IMG/VR virus record: IMGVR_UViG_3300038701_000849
Location: 1-31,073 of that record
Reading direction: 5' to 3' (one strand)
DNA from: a virus
DNA length: 31,073 bases
Part shown: positions 1-7,431 of the stretch, in pieces
Numbering within the stretch: the first letter of the stretch is position 1
Layout: the number at the start of each line of letters is the position of its first letter
The notes under the pieces: generated by a model
What the model saw: only the letters and a program-made list of their open reading frames with translations
The model's database searches: none
Told to the model about the DNA's origin: nothing
Position numbers and translations under genes: made by a program

Positions 1-106
1 GGAAGAGGAGACCGCCGCCTGATGCTTTCGCACATACCCGCAGTTCAAACCCCTAGGTGTAGTGGTAGGTTGGTCGGGTAACCACAAGATGTAGGGAGTG
101 GATGTT
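1..106. other. Left-end non-coding region, probable cos-proximal DNA
   Basis: No convincing gene lies before the small terminase. In cos phages the stretch between the HNH gene and terS holds the terminase recognition site, and the gene order at the two ends of this window matches that. I see no clear inverted repeat that would define the site. The last bases carry the small terminase ribosome-binding site (AGGGAG, 93-98). Confidence 0.4.
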
Positions 107-541
107 ATGCCGAATCCGGCTGTTCCTGTTGAGAAGAAACGGATGTTGGGTAATCCGGGGAAACGGGCTATGCCTGGCGACGATGTGGTGTTGTTGGATG
201 GCGGCGAGGTGGAAGCGCCGGAGGGTTTGGGTAAAGCTGGGCTTCGCCTTTGGGGTGCGGTGTTTGGTGAGGGTGAGTTGTGGATTAGTCCGCGCCTCGA
301 TGTGGATTTACTGGAACGCACTTGCCGTTCACTTGACCGCCTAGTAGTACTCGATGGGTTGTTCGAAGAGGACCCCGCTAACCGGCAGACAGTGATGTCT
401 ATCAATGAGACCGAGAAGGTGTTGGCTTCACAGTTGGGGTTGCTCGGGTTTACGCCGTCGGATCGTGCGCGGTTGGGGTTGGCTGAAATTAAGCGCCAGT
501 CAAAACTTGAAGAGTTGATGGCTCGGAATGAGGCGCGGTGA
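107..541 (+). CDS. terS: Small terminase subunit (P27 family)
   Basis: The small terminase recognises phage DNA near cos and recruits the large subunit. The protein is 144 residues and has the N-terminal GNPGKR motif typical of P27-family small terminases, then a helical body. An upstream in-frame GTG at 98 exists, but AGGGAG at 93-98 is spaced 8 nt from the ATG at 107, so I choose the ATG. Its end overlaps the large terminase start by 4 nt (GTGA), indicating translational coupling. The family call rests on the motif, size and position next to terL. Confidence 0.8.
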   Translation: MPNPAVPVEKKRMLGNPGKRAMPGDDVVLLDGGEVEAPEGLGKAGLRLWGAVFGEGELWISPRLDVDLLERTCRSLDRLVVLDGLFEEDPANRQTVMSINETEKVLASQLGLLGFTPSDRARLGLAEIKRQSKLEELMARNEAR

Positions 542-2049
542 CGTGGCCGCCACGGTGGCTAACCCACGACGTTGAAACTACGTCACATAAGGCTCAGTTA
601 GCTATCGACTTTGTAGAGGTCTTTGGTGTTATCACTAAGGATTCTGTGTCGGGTCGGACGGGTTCGAAGCTGGTCTTGCGTGACTGGCAGAAAGACATTA
701 TTCGGAACCTTTACGCGGAGGACGAGAACGGCGACCTGTTGCGCTCGGTGGCACTCGTTGGCCTTCCGCGTAAGAATGGAAAGTCCGCGCTCGCTTCACA
801 CCTAGCGGTATTCGATTTATTCTTTGGCCCTAAAGGTGGTGAGACTTATTCGGTGGCTGCCACTAGGGATCAGGCGCGGATTGTGTTTGGTGAGGCGAAA
901 AAGATTATCGAGTTCAACGAGGACCTTCGGAATAATACGAAGCTGTATCGGGACGCTATCGAGCTACCTAGTGCCGGATCGGTTTACCGGGTGCTGAGCG
1001 CGGAGGCCGGTGGGGCTGAAGGTCTCAACAGTTCGGCGGTGTGGTTCGATGAGTTGCACGCTCAACCTAACCGAAAAATGTTTGACGTCATGTCTTTGTC
1101 GATGGGTGCCCGTGGTGCTCAGGCTCATATGGTGGCGATTACTACGGCTGGGGTTCGGACGGATTCGACCGGGCGGGACTCGATTTGTTTTGACTTGTAT
1201 CAGTATGGGCAGAAGGTGGCCCGTGAGGAAGTGCAAGACGAGTCGTTTTGGATGTCGTGGTGGGAGGCCCCGGAGGAATCAGACCATAAGGACCCGGAGA
1301 CGTGGAAGTTGGCGAACCCTGGTTTTGGGGATTTGAACGCTGCGGACGATTTCGAGTCGGCGGTGAAGCGTACACCGGAGGCAGAGTTTCGAACTAAGCG
1401 CACAAACTTTTGGGCTTCGTCGCAGACGGCTTGGTTGCCGGCAGGGTCGTGGGAGGCGTGCGAGAGTGATATCACGCTAACACCGGAGGACGAGATTATT
1501 CTCGGGTTTGACGGTTCATTCAGTGGTGACGCGAGCGCCATTGTGTACGCCACTATTCCGAAGGGTGAGGATGACCCGGTAAAGGTTGGGTTAGTTAAGG
1601 CGTGGGAAAAAGACCTTACGGTGCACGACGACCAGTGGCGGGTAAACATCGCAGAGGTAGAACAAACGATTCTCGATTTTTGCCAGGCGCACCCGAAGGT
1701 TCGAGAGGTGGCGTGTGACCCGTTCCGTTGGCAAAGGTCGATGGAGGTGCTCGAAGAAAAGGGTGTCCCTATTGTTGAGTTCCCGTCTACGTCTCCGAAA
1801 CGTATGGTGCCTGCCACGCAGAAGGTGTTGGATGCGGTGATGGAACACAAGCTCATCCATGACGGGGACGGCCTACTTGCTAGGCATGTGGGGAACGCTG
1901 TAACCAAAATCGACAACCTAGGTTCCCGCATTGTGAAGGATCAGCGCAACAGTCCCCGCAAAATTGACGCGGCGGTTGCTATGGTAATAGCAGTTGACCG
2001 GGCGCTTACGGGTAGAATCGAACAAGTAGTGCCACAGTTTTTTGTATAA
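538..2049 (+). CDS. terL: Large terminase subunit, ATPase and nuclease
   Basis: This is the packaging motor that pumps DNA into the prohead and cuts it at cos. The 503-residue protein has the terminase-type Walker A GLPRKNGKS at 75-83 and Walker B VWFDELH with D171/E172. The C-terminal RNase-H-like nuclease has acidic residues D325 (GFDGSFSGD), D394 (ACDPFRW) and D477 (PRKIDAAVA). Length and motif order are complete. The GTG start at 538 overlaps the terS stop. It belongs to the Terminase_1-type group usual in HK97-like actinophages. Confidence 0.95.
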   Translation: MTWPPRWLTHDVETTSHKAQLAIDFVEVFGVITKDSVSGRTGSKLVLRDWQKDIIRNLYAEDENGDLLRSVALVGLPRKNGKSALASHLAVFDLFFGPKGGETYSVAATRDQARIVFGEAKKIIEFNEDLRNNTKLYRDAIELPSAGSVYRVLSAEAGGAEGLNSSAVWFDELHAQPNRKMFDVMSLSMGARGAQAHMVAITTAGVRTDSTGRDSICFDLYQYGQKVAREEVQDESFWMSWWEAPEESDHKDPETWKLANPGFGDLNAADDFESAVKRTPEAEFRTKRTNFWASSQTAWLPAGSWEACESDITLTPEDEIILGFDGSFSGDASAIVYATIPKGEDDPVKVGLVKAWEKDLTVHDDQWRVNIAEVEQTILDFCQAHPKVREVACDPFRWQRSMEVLEEKGVPIVEFPSTSPKRMVPATQKVLDAVMEHKLIHDGDGLLARHVGNAVTKIDNLGSRIVKDQRNSPRKIDAAVAMVIAVDRALTGRIEQVVPQFFV

Positions 2050-2057
2050 GGGGACAT

Positions 2058-2186
2058 ATGTCTACGTTTGTTCAGGTGGCCGGTTTGGGCCTCATTGTGG
2101 TTGGTGTGGCGTTGCTTAGTATTCCGGCGGCTGTTATTACTGCCGGTGTTTTGACCGTCATAACCGGATTGGCTTTGGCTCAGTAA
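2058..2186 (+). CDS. Tiny hydrophobic membrane protein
   Basis: A 42-residue protein, almost entirely hydrophobic after residue 6, with a small PA break near the middle that could separate two short membrane helices. A strong AAGGGGAC ribosome-binding site precedes the ATG, and its TAA overlaps the portal ATG (TAATG). Small membrane proteins between terL and portal occur in other actinophages, but I know no established function. The good ribosome-binding site and the coupling to portal argue that it is a real gene. Confidence 0.65.
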   Translation: MSTFVQVAGLGLIVVGVALLSIPAAVITAGVLTVITGLALAQ

Positions 2187-3550
2187 TGTTGGAAAAGTTT
2201 TTTAGTAATCGGGCGATTTCTTACCAGACGCTTTTTGCTTCGGGTGATGATATTGCGCTGGGTAACCTGTCCGCCACGAATATAAACCCCGACACGGCTT
2301 TCCAAGTTAACGCTGTCTACAGCGCGGTGAGTTTGATTGCGGACACTGTTAGCACGTTGCCTTTGGATGTGTTTGTGCGCCGTGATGGTTCACGGTTTCC
2401 TTTTCGCCCGAAGCCGGATTGGGTAGACCGCCCCGACGTTGACCTTCCCCGTGAGGCCTTCTACTCGCAGGTGATTACGTCTCTGCTGTTGGACGGCAAC
2501 GCTTTCATCCGCGTGTTCTCGAACCCGCAGGGCCAAATTGTCAACATGATGACTCTCAATCCGACGAAGGTTGAGATTGACCGGGCTCCTAACGGTCGGC
2601 TTGTCTTCCACGTTGAGGGTGAAGATCGCCCACTGACCTCCGACGACATTGTTTTCATTCCAGACTTGGTGCGTCCCGGTAAGGTGCGTGGCGTTAATCG
2701 TGTGAAGGCGTTGCGGGAAAACTTTGGCTTGTCGCTTGCTCTGGAGAACTTCGCGGCCACATTCTTTGGCCAGGGCACAAACATGAACGGTGTAATCGAG
2801 TACCCTCACGACCTCACCGCTGAGCAGGCTAAACAGTTAACCGAGTCTTTTTCGTCTAACCACATGGGTTGGAAACGTGGACACAAAACCGGTGTCCTCA
2901 CCGGTGGGGCTTCGTTCAAGTCCACACAGATGGACCCGGACAAGTCACAAGCCATTGAGGCTCGCAGGTTCGCCGTGGAAGACATCGCTAGGGCATTCAA
3001 CGTCCCGCCACACTTGCTCGCAGTGCCCGGAACAAACTCCTACGCTTCGGTGGAACAAACTAACCTCGCATGGGTGACCCACGGGTTGCGCCCGATTATT
3101 CAAAAGATTGAGGGTGCGCTTAGTCCGCTTATGGCCCGTATCCCTGGCGGTGAGGGTGCGTTCCTCCGCTTCAATATCAACGGCTTACTGAGGGCGGATT
3201 TCCAAACCCGCATGTCGGGTTATTCGACCGCGCTCCAGTCCGGCTTTATGGCGATTAATGATGTGCGCCGGTTAGAAGACTTACCACCGATTGCCGATGA
3301 TGCCGCCACAAACGTTAGGGTGCCCTTAGCAAATGTGGCGATTGATGAGTCGCATGTGAAGGCTCAGAGTGAACGGGTGAAGATGGCGCAGGCTTTGGTC
3401 CAGGTTGGTTATAACCCGACCGAGGTGTTGACGGCGCTTGACCTGCCCGATATTGGACACACTGGTCTGCCGTCGGTTCAGTTGCAGGGTGTGGCGCAGG
3501 TTGACCCGGAGGACCCGGACGCCCAATATAAAGATGAGGTTTCCGAATGA
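2186..3550 (+). CDS. Portal protein (HK97 type)
   Basis: The portal is the dodecameric ring at the head vertex through which DNA enters and leaves. The 454-residue protein shows the family pattern: N-terminal VNAVYSAVSLIADTVSTLPL, a central LLLDGNAFIRV segment, and the conserved stretch AFNVPPHLLAVPGTNSYASV followed by E-Q-T-N near residues 275-300. The size is normal for Phage_portal (HK97 gp3-like). Its start and stop overlap those of both neighbours by a few bases, so it sits in a tightly coupled packaging operon. Confidence 0.95.
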   Translation: MLEKFFSNRAISYQTLFASGDDIALGNLSATNINPDTAFQVNAVYSAVSLIADTVSTLPLDVFVRRDGSRFPFRPKPDWVDRPDVDLPREAFYSQVITSLLLDGNAFIRVFSNPQGQIVNMMTLNPTKVEIDRAPNGRLVFHVEGEDRPLTSDDIVFIPDLVRPGKVRGVNRVKALRENFGLSLALENFAATFFGQGTNMNGVIEYPHDLTAEQAKQLTESFSSNHMGWKRGHKTGVLTGGASFKSTQMDPDKSQAIEARRFAVEDIARAFNVPPHLLAVPGTNSYASVEQTNLAWVTHGLRPIIQKIEGALSPLMARIPGGEGAFLRFNINGLLRADFQTRMSGYSTALQSGFMAINDVRRLEDLPPIADDAATNVRVPLANVAIDESHVKAQSERVKMAQALVQVGYNPTEVLTALDLPDIGHTGLPSVQLQGVAQVDPEDPDAQYKDEVSE

Positions 3551-4260
3551 GTTTGGTTGCTGAAACCTTCACTATTGGCACTGCCGTCGAACGGGTAATC
3601 CCTGGCCTGCATTATTCGCAGGACATTATTATCGAGAACCGCGAACCGGCTTCAACTTCGCACGCTTACGCTAAGGCAGGGTTCCAGTATGGGCTTTACC
3701 GTGAGTTCACAGTAAATCAATCCGCTACAGCAATTTTTGAAGTATCTACTGGCGCGGGTGGGTTGCAACTTGATTTTTACGAGATTCTGTCCACGGTGGC
3801 ACCGGTTAAGGCTGACTTAATTGAGGGCGGCACTGTTTCAACAAGTGGTGCTGCTATCCCGTCGTATAACTTGAACCGTGACTTTGCGGACGATGCTGAA
3901 GCAACTTTCACGGCCGGCACTGCCCTTGCTGGGGGCACCGTTGTGGCCTCGGAGTACATCACGGCGGATAAGCACGCAGTTGGCGGTGGGGCACGTTCGG
4001 GGAAGATTTACACGTTAAGCCCTAATACTGATTATGCGTTCCGGTTTGTGAACAAGGGTAATCAGAATACGGTGTGTTTTTTTCAGATGACTTTTGCTGA
4101 GAAGTTTAACGGCGCGAATGCTGTAACGATCGGTGATGACACTGGCACTGGGTTTCTGTTGGCTGGTGGTGAGCGTGTCCAGTTCCGTGGGGACGAGGGC
4201 CAGTCGATTTATGCCCAGGCGACTGATTCTGCTGAAATTGTGGTGGTGAGACAAAACTGA
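3547..4260 (+). CDS. Beta-rich virion-associated protein, unknown
   Basis: A 237-residue protein rich in Thr, Ala, Gly and Val with alternating hydrophobic patterns and very few charged helices, suggesting beta-sandwich modules. There is no signal peptide or membrane segment. It sits between portal and protease with 4-nt and 1-nt overlaps, where HK97-type phages normally pass directly from portal to protease. The composition resembles decoration or fibre-type virion proteins, so a head decoration, head fibre or receptor-binding role is possible. I do not recognise the family with certainty. Confidence 0.75.
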   Translation: MSLVAETFTIGTAVERVIPGLHYSQDIIIENREPASTSHAYAKAGFQYGLYREFTVNQSATAIFEVSTGAGGLQLDFYEILSTVAPVKADLIEGGTVSTSGAAIPSYNLNRDFADDAEATFTAGTALAGGTVVASEYITADKHAVGGGARSGKIYTLSPNTDYAFRFVNKGNQNTVCFFQMTFAEKFNGANAVTIGDDTGTGFLLAGGERVQFRGDEGQSIYAQATDSAEIVVVRQN

Positions 4261-5714
4261 TGCCTTATTTGATTACTGATTCCGCGGAGGGTTGCCCAGG
4301 GTGGGCGACTATCAAAGATGACGGCGAAGTGATGGGGTGCCACGCCACTAAACAGGATGCTATCGACCAGGCGCTCGCAATCGCACAGGCCGAAGGATCA
4401 GAGTTTCTTGGCGAACGGTCTACCCGTGAACTGCCCGACAACTACCGACCCGCCACATCGGAGGATGTGCCCGAGGGGCGCGCCTGTGGCAACTGTATTT
4501 TCTTCAATGAGGAAAACGTGGACGAAGAGGGCCGCGCATTTTGTGAACGTTGGGACGAATACGTTGAGGGCGGTTTTTACTGTAATGCGTGGGAACCGCG
4601 TGATGAGGCTCGCCAGGTTGACTTGTCGCCTCCGGCTTACATGCGTGCAAGTGCCAGGAGAGGCCTTGAGTGGCATTCTGAGGGCCTCTCAGGTGACGGC
4701 CTAGAGCCTAGGACGGTTGAGGAAGCTAGGGCCTTAGCTGAAGGAAATGTGACACCGGCAAAATGGGGACGTATCGCTGCGTTCATTTCACGTCACCTTG
4801 TAGACCTGGAAGCTCCTGCCGCTTCACCCGATCACCCGGACTATCCGTCACCTGGTGTGGTGTCGATGGCTTTGTGGGGTGGCGGTGTTAATAAGATGCA
4901 GGCTGAACGGGCTATGGAATATGCGCGCGGTGTGGTTAGTAGACTTGAGGAAGAAAATGAGGGAAGAGTGACTGGAGAAGCATTGTCTCAACTTGAAACC
5001 CGCCAATTTCATGCGGACTTGGAGTTGCGGGAAACTCCGGAGGGTATGCGCCTGGAAGGGTATGCGGCCCGTTTTAACGAGTTCTCGGAACCTTTGCCGT
5101 TCCGTGAGAAAATTGCACCCGGTGCGTTTAAGCGTTCATTGCAATCTCGCAATGATGTGAAGCTATTGTGGAATCACGATTCTTCTACCGTGTTAGGTTC
5201 CACTAGGGCTGGCACGTTGAGGCTCACTGAGGACGAATACGGTTTGCGGGTATCTGCTGAGTTGCCGGACACGCAGGCTGGCCGTGACGCTAAAGTGCTT
5301 ATTCAACGGCGGGATGTGACCGCGTTCTCGTTTGGTTTCACGGTGCCGAAGGGTGGGGACACTTGGAGCGCCGACGGTTCCGAACGCACTCTAAACTCGG
5401 TTCGCCTTTTCGAAGTTTCGACCGGTGTGGCATTTCCCGCGTATCCGACGACGGATGGCACTGCTACGGTTCGCGGCTTGGCCCGTGTTGCACAACGCGC
5501 ACAAGTTGACGTGGACGCCCTCGCAGATGCCGTGTTGAAGATTGAGAATGGCGAGGACATTTCGTCCGACGATCGTGTAATGATTGAGTCTGTGTTGAAC
5601 GAGTTGGCACCGGCCCCGGAGGAAGCCGAACCGGCTGTTTCGGAGGATGAGGAAAAGGCTCGCCAACTGTTACAACTTAAGAAAAAGAAACTTCAACTAT
5701 TGATGGGATTCTAA
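4260..5714 (+). CDS. Multidomain prohead protease with Cys-rich N-terminal modules
   Basis: The C-terminal part (about 248-430) is an HK97-type prohead serine protease (U35) that cleaves the capsid delta domain during maturation. Its landmarks are EGYAARFNEFSEPL, H306 in LLWNHD, S357 in AFSFGF and LFEVSTGVAFPAY at 383-395. Three modules precede it: a small CPGWATI...GCH unit (1-45), a four-Cys module (C76, C79, C95, C108) resembling the high-potential iron-sulfur-like motif of some phage proteins, and a module with ARRGLE and FISRHLVDL (about 125-225). HK97 gp4 is about half this length. The C-terminus is Lys-rich. The function of the N-terminal modules is unknown. Confidence 0.88.
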   Translation: MPYLITDSAEGCPGWATIKDDGEVMGCHATKQDAIDQALAIAQAEGSEFLGERSTRELPDNYRPATSEDVPEGRACGNCIFFNEENVDEEGRAFCERWDEYVEGGFYCNAWEPRDEARQVDLSPPAYMRASARRGLEWHSEGLSGDGLEPRTVEEARALAEGNVTPAKWGRIAAFISRHLVDLEAPAASPDHPDYPSPGVVSMALWGGGVNKMQAERAMEYARGVVSRLEEENEGRVTGEALSQLETRQFHADLELRETPEGMRLEGYAARFNEFSEPLPFREKIAPGAFKRSLQSRNDVKLLWNHDSSTVLGSTRAGTLRLTEDEYGLRVSAELPDTQAGRDAKVLIQRRDVTAFSFGFTVPKGGDTWSADGSERTLNSVRLFEVSTGVAFPAYPTTDGTATVRGLARVAQRAQVDVDALADAVLKIENGEDISSDDRVMIESVLNELAPAPEEAEPAVSEDEEKARQLLQLKKKKLQLLMGF

Positions 5715-5875
5715 TGGCTACTGCTAAAGAAATCGAACGTGTCATTTTGAAAGTCGCTGGTAACCCTTCGGCGGGTGCGATTAAGTCTTTGGCTCCGGTG
5801 TGGGCTGAGGAAATCGCGAAACTGGACGAGCCGAAGGTTAAGCGCGCCACGGTTGCGCCGGAAGAAACCCGATGA
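5714..5875 (+). CDS. Small basic/acidic protein, unknown
   Basis: A 53-residue protein starting on TAATG, the protease stop overlap. It is a soluble, mixed-charge, probably helical protein. The first 35 residues (KEIERVILKVAGNPSAGAI and onward) look like a compact helical unit; small proteins of this style occur between protease and capsid genes in other actinophages. No motif supports a function. Tight coupling on both sides supports it being translated. Confidence 0.6.
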   Translation: MATAKEIERVILKVAGNPSAGAIKSLAPVWAEEIAKLDEPKVKRATVAPEETR

Positions 5876-6018
5876 GCCCGTGGGGGTTTCTAGGTTGGGC
5901 TGTTGCGGTGGCTGTGTCGCTGATTGTTGTGGCGTTTGCGATTGCGGTGGTCATTGTGCTTGTCCGTCATTTGGCGGGTAAGGCGACTAGGACTCGTCGG
6001 ACTGTAGACTCTCAGTAG
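5872..6018 (+). CDS. Small single-pass membrane protein
   Basis: A 48-residue protein with one long hydrophobic helix (about residues 6-31) followed by a basic tail (RHLAGKATRTRRT), so the C-terminus is predicted cytoplasmic. The ATG overlaps the previous stop (ATGA), with GGAAG about 8 nt upstream. The TAG stop ends at 6018, one base before the first nucleotide of the tRNA-like RNA at 6020. Function unknown. Confidence 0.6.
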   Translation: MSPWGFLGWAVAVAVSLIVVAFAIAVVIVLVRHLAGKATRTRRTVDSQ

Positions 6019-6019
6019 C

Positions 6020-6100
6020 GGGGCCGGAAGGTTTCGACAGCTAGGAAGGCCACCCGTGGAGCCTAGCTGGACCGGGTTTCGATTACCCGCGGTTCCACTA
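6020..6100 (+). ncRNA. Mini-tmRNA-like tRNA-like RNA
   Basis: The 81 bases fold as a tmRNA tRNA-like domain. The acceptor stem is 7 bp (6020-6026 with 6090-6096), including G·U at pairs 3 and 4; G3·U70 is the alanyl-tRNA synthetase determinant of tmRNA. The T arm is perfect: CGGGT (6073-6077), loop TTCGATT (6078-6084), ACCCG (6085-6089), immediately abutting the acceptor strand. A stemless D-like loop carries GGTTTCGAC (6030-6038), and GGAC precedes the T arm, both as I remember them from actinobacterial tmRNA. An 8-bp helix (6038-6045 with 6062-6069) replaces the whole messenger/pseudoknot part. The 3' end is A73 then CTA instead of CCA. No degradation-tag frame is present. Confidence 0.75.
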
Positions 6101-6118
6101 GAGTGCATGCTCTGTTTT
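6099..6118 (+). terminator. Weak hairpin plus T4 run after the tRNA-like RNA
   Basis: Bases 6099-6104 pair with 6109-6114 (six pairs, two of them G·U) around a GCAT loop, followed by TTTT at 6115-6118. This is short for an intrinsic terminator and could instead be a trailer hairpin that positions 3' processing of the tRNA-like RNA, whose last three bases it overlaps. Confidence 0.35.
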
Positions 6119-6210
6119 AGACTTATATGAGCGGGTGAGCGTTAGCGCCCTCGTGAGGTTCAGCGTAAGCGCGGCCACCACACATATACGTTTATTAGGA
6201 AGGGCATTTC
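6118..6210 (+). promoter_or_regulatory. Cloverleaf-like leader of the major capsid mRNA
   Basis: Outer helix TATATG (6124-6129)/CATATA (6183-6188), then GGTG (6134-6137)/CACC (6176-6179), enclose three small hairpins: GCG-TTAG-CGC (6139-6148), CCT-CGTG-AGG (6149-6158 region) and GCG-TAAG-CGC (6163-6172). The two GCG hairpins are near copies. The capsid ribosome-binding site AGGAAGGG (6197-6204) lies just outside. A TAGACT hexamer at 6118-6123 could be a -10 element, but I see no good -35. This may stabilise or regulate the very abundant capsid mRNA. Confidence 0.5.
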
Positions 6211-7362
6211 ATGTCTGAGTTCATTAAGGCTCAGCAGGAAGTTCGCGCCAACTTGGTTAGCCAAATCCAGGATTCACTGGATGCTGCCGAGGAACGTGGC
6301 GGGCTTGACGCTGAAACCACCGAAAAGATTGACCGCATCGAGGCTGACATTCGTAAAGCCGACGAGGCGATCGCTGTTGCACAACGCAACGAAGAGCGTA
6401 AGCACGAGGCTTCATTGGCCGCTCGCGGTTTTGTTGTTGCTGAGGAAGAGCGCACCGATGCACACATGCTTCGCGAAATTGCGGAGACCCGTGGTGCTCA
6501 CACGTTCGAACGTCGCGACATTGTGTCGAGTGCTAACACTGTTCCCAAGTCGTTCTTCGACCAGGTGTTCGATGTTGCCCGTCTCGTTGGCCCCATGCTG
6601 GACGAGTCCGAGGTTATCAACACCACTAGCGGTGAAGACCTCACCATTCCGACCCTGACCGCTTACGGTACCGCTGCGCTTACTGCTGAAGGTTCCGCTA
6701 TCGGCGAGTCTGACCCCACCTACTCGAGCATCACACTTGGTGCGTACAAGTATGGTCAGCTCATCCAGGTGTCGCGTGAACTGGTCACCGACGCAGGATT
6801 CGACATTGAGTCGCACTTGGCAAACGCAGCCGGCAATGCCCTAGGTTATGCAACGAACGCCGCGTTGACCACGGGTACTGGTTCGAACCAGCCCAACGGA
6901 ATCGTGACCGCCGCTTCAACCGGTGTGACCGGTACCGCTACCGACGGTGTATTCACTGCCGACGAACTGATCGAACTCCAGTACACCCTCGATGGAATGG
7001 CACGCCGCCTGCCTGGCGTGAAGTACATGGCTAACGGTTCGACCATTGGCAAAATGCGCACACTCAAGGATGACAACGGAAACTACCTCTACCAGGTCAA
7101 CGTTGGTCAGCCTGACGCATTCGCTGGATACGAAGTGGTTGAGAACCCGCACATGGCCTCGACCGGTACTGCCGGCGAACTGCCCGTCGCGTTCGGACAC
7201 ATTCCGTCCTACAAGGTCCGCATGGCTGGTGGCCTCGATGTTGCCAGCTCCGGGGACTACGCATTCAACCAGGACCTGATTACTTACCGGTTCCTGATGC
7301 GTCTCGATGGTGACCTTACCCACACGTCACACATCAAACTGTTCGAAAGCGTCACCGCTTAA
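6211..7362 (+). CDS. Major capsid protein (HK97 fold)
   Basis: This protein forms the icosahedral head shell. It has 383 residues: an N-terminal, charged, coiled-coil delta/scaffolding region (about 1-75), then the HK97 body with typical stretches such as TIPTLT, GAYKYGQLIQVSRELV near 190-205 and an NPHMASTGTAGELPVAFGHI segment near 310-330. The delta region is expected to be removed by the upstream protease. The ATG follows AGGAAGGGCATTTC. Codon use is noticeably enriched in C-ending codons compared with its neighbours, as expected for a very highly expressed gene. A strong terminator follows. Confidence 0.95.
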   Translation: MSEFIKAQQEVRANLVSQIQDSLDAAEERGGLDAETTEKIDRIEADIRKADEAIAVAQRNEERKHEASLAARGFVVAEEERTDAHMLREIAETRGAHTFERRDIVSSANTVPKSFFDQVFDVARLVGPMLDESEVINTTSGEDLTIPTLTAYGTAALTAEGSAIGESDPTYSSITLGAYKYGQLIQVSRELVTDAGFDIESHLANAAGNALGYATNAALTTGTGSNQPNGIVTAASTGVTGTATDGVFTADELIELQYTLDGMARRLPGVKYMANGSTIGKMRTLKDDNGNYLYQVNVGQPDAFAGYEVVENPHMASTGTAGELPVAFGHIPSYKVRMAGGLDVASSGDYAFNQDLITYRFLMRLDGDLTHTSHIKLFESVTA

Positions 7363-7376
7363 CAACAGCCCTAAAG

Positions 7377-7417
7377 AAACCCGGTCCCTGCTCATACGGT
7401 GGGGGCCGGGTTTTTTT
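7377..7417 (+). terminator. Intrinsic terminator after the capsid gene
   Basis: A stem of AACCCGG plus TCCC (7378-7388) pairs with GGGGGCCGGGTT (7401-7412), followed by a run of seven T (7411-7417). It separates the head operon from the glycosyltransferase cassette. Confidence 0.9.
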
Positions 7418-7419
7418 GT

Positions 7420-7431
7420 TACCCTTTACCC
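7420..7431 (+). promoter_or_regulatory. Candidate leaderless promoter for the GT4 gene
   Basis: TACCCT (7420-7425) fits the TANNNT -10 pattern and ends exactly 6 nt before the ATG at 7432. There is no Shine-Dalgarno sequence, and the upstream terminator would isolate the gene from capsid transcription. No good -35 is visible. Confidence 0.45.

Noticed and set aside
40-110. TTCAAAC followed by a GTGTAGTGG string resembling tRNA T-loop and D-arm text
   Set aside because: The bases around TTCAAAC do not form a T stem, and no acceptor stem can be drawn.
6020-6100. Reading the element as an ordinary tRNA
   Set aside because: There is no D stem and no 5-bp/7-nt anticodon arm; the central arm is an 8-bp helix with an internal loop. 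The D-like loop matches tmRNA rather than tRNA.
6020-6100. Element as an attP copied from a host ssrA gene
   Set aside because: Both the 5' and 3' parts of the tRNA-like domain are present and pair with each other, whereas an attP would carry only one end; no integrase gene is seen. A remote origin from such a site remains possible.
7399-7431. Upstream in-frame start of the GT4 gene
   Set aside because: It lies inside the capsid terminator hairpin, and the extra residues have no family match.
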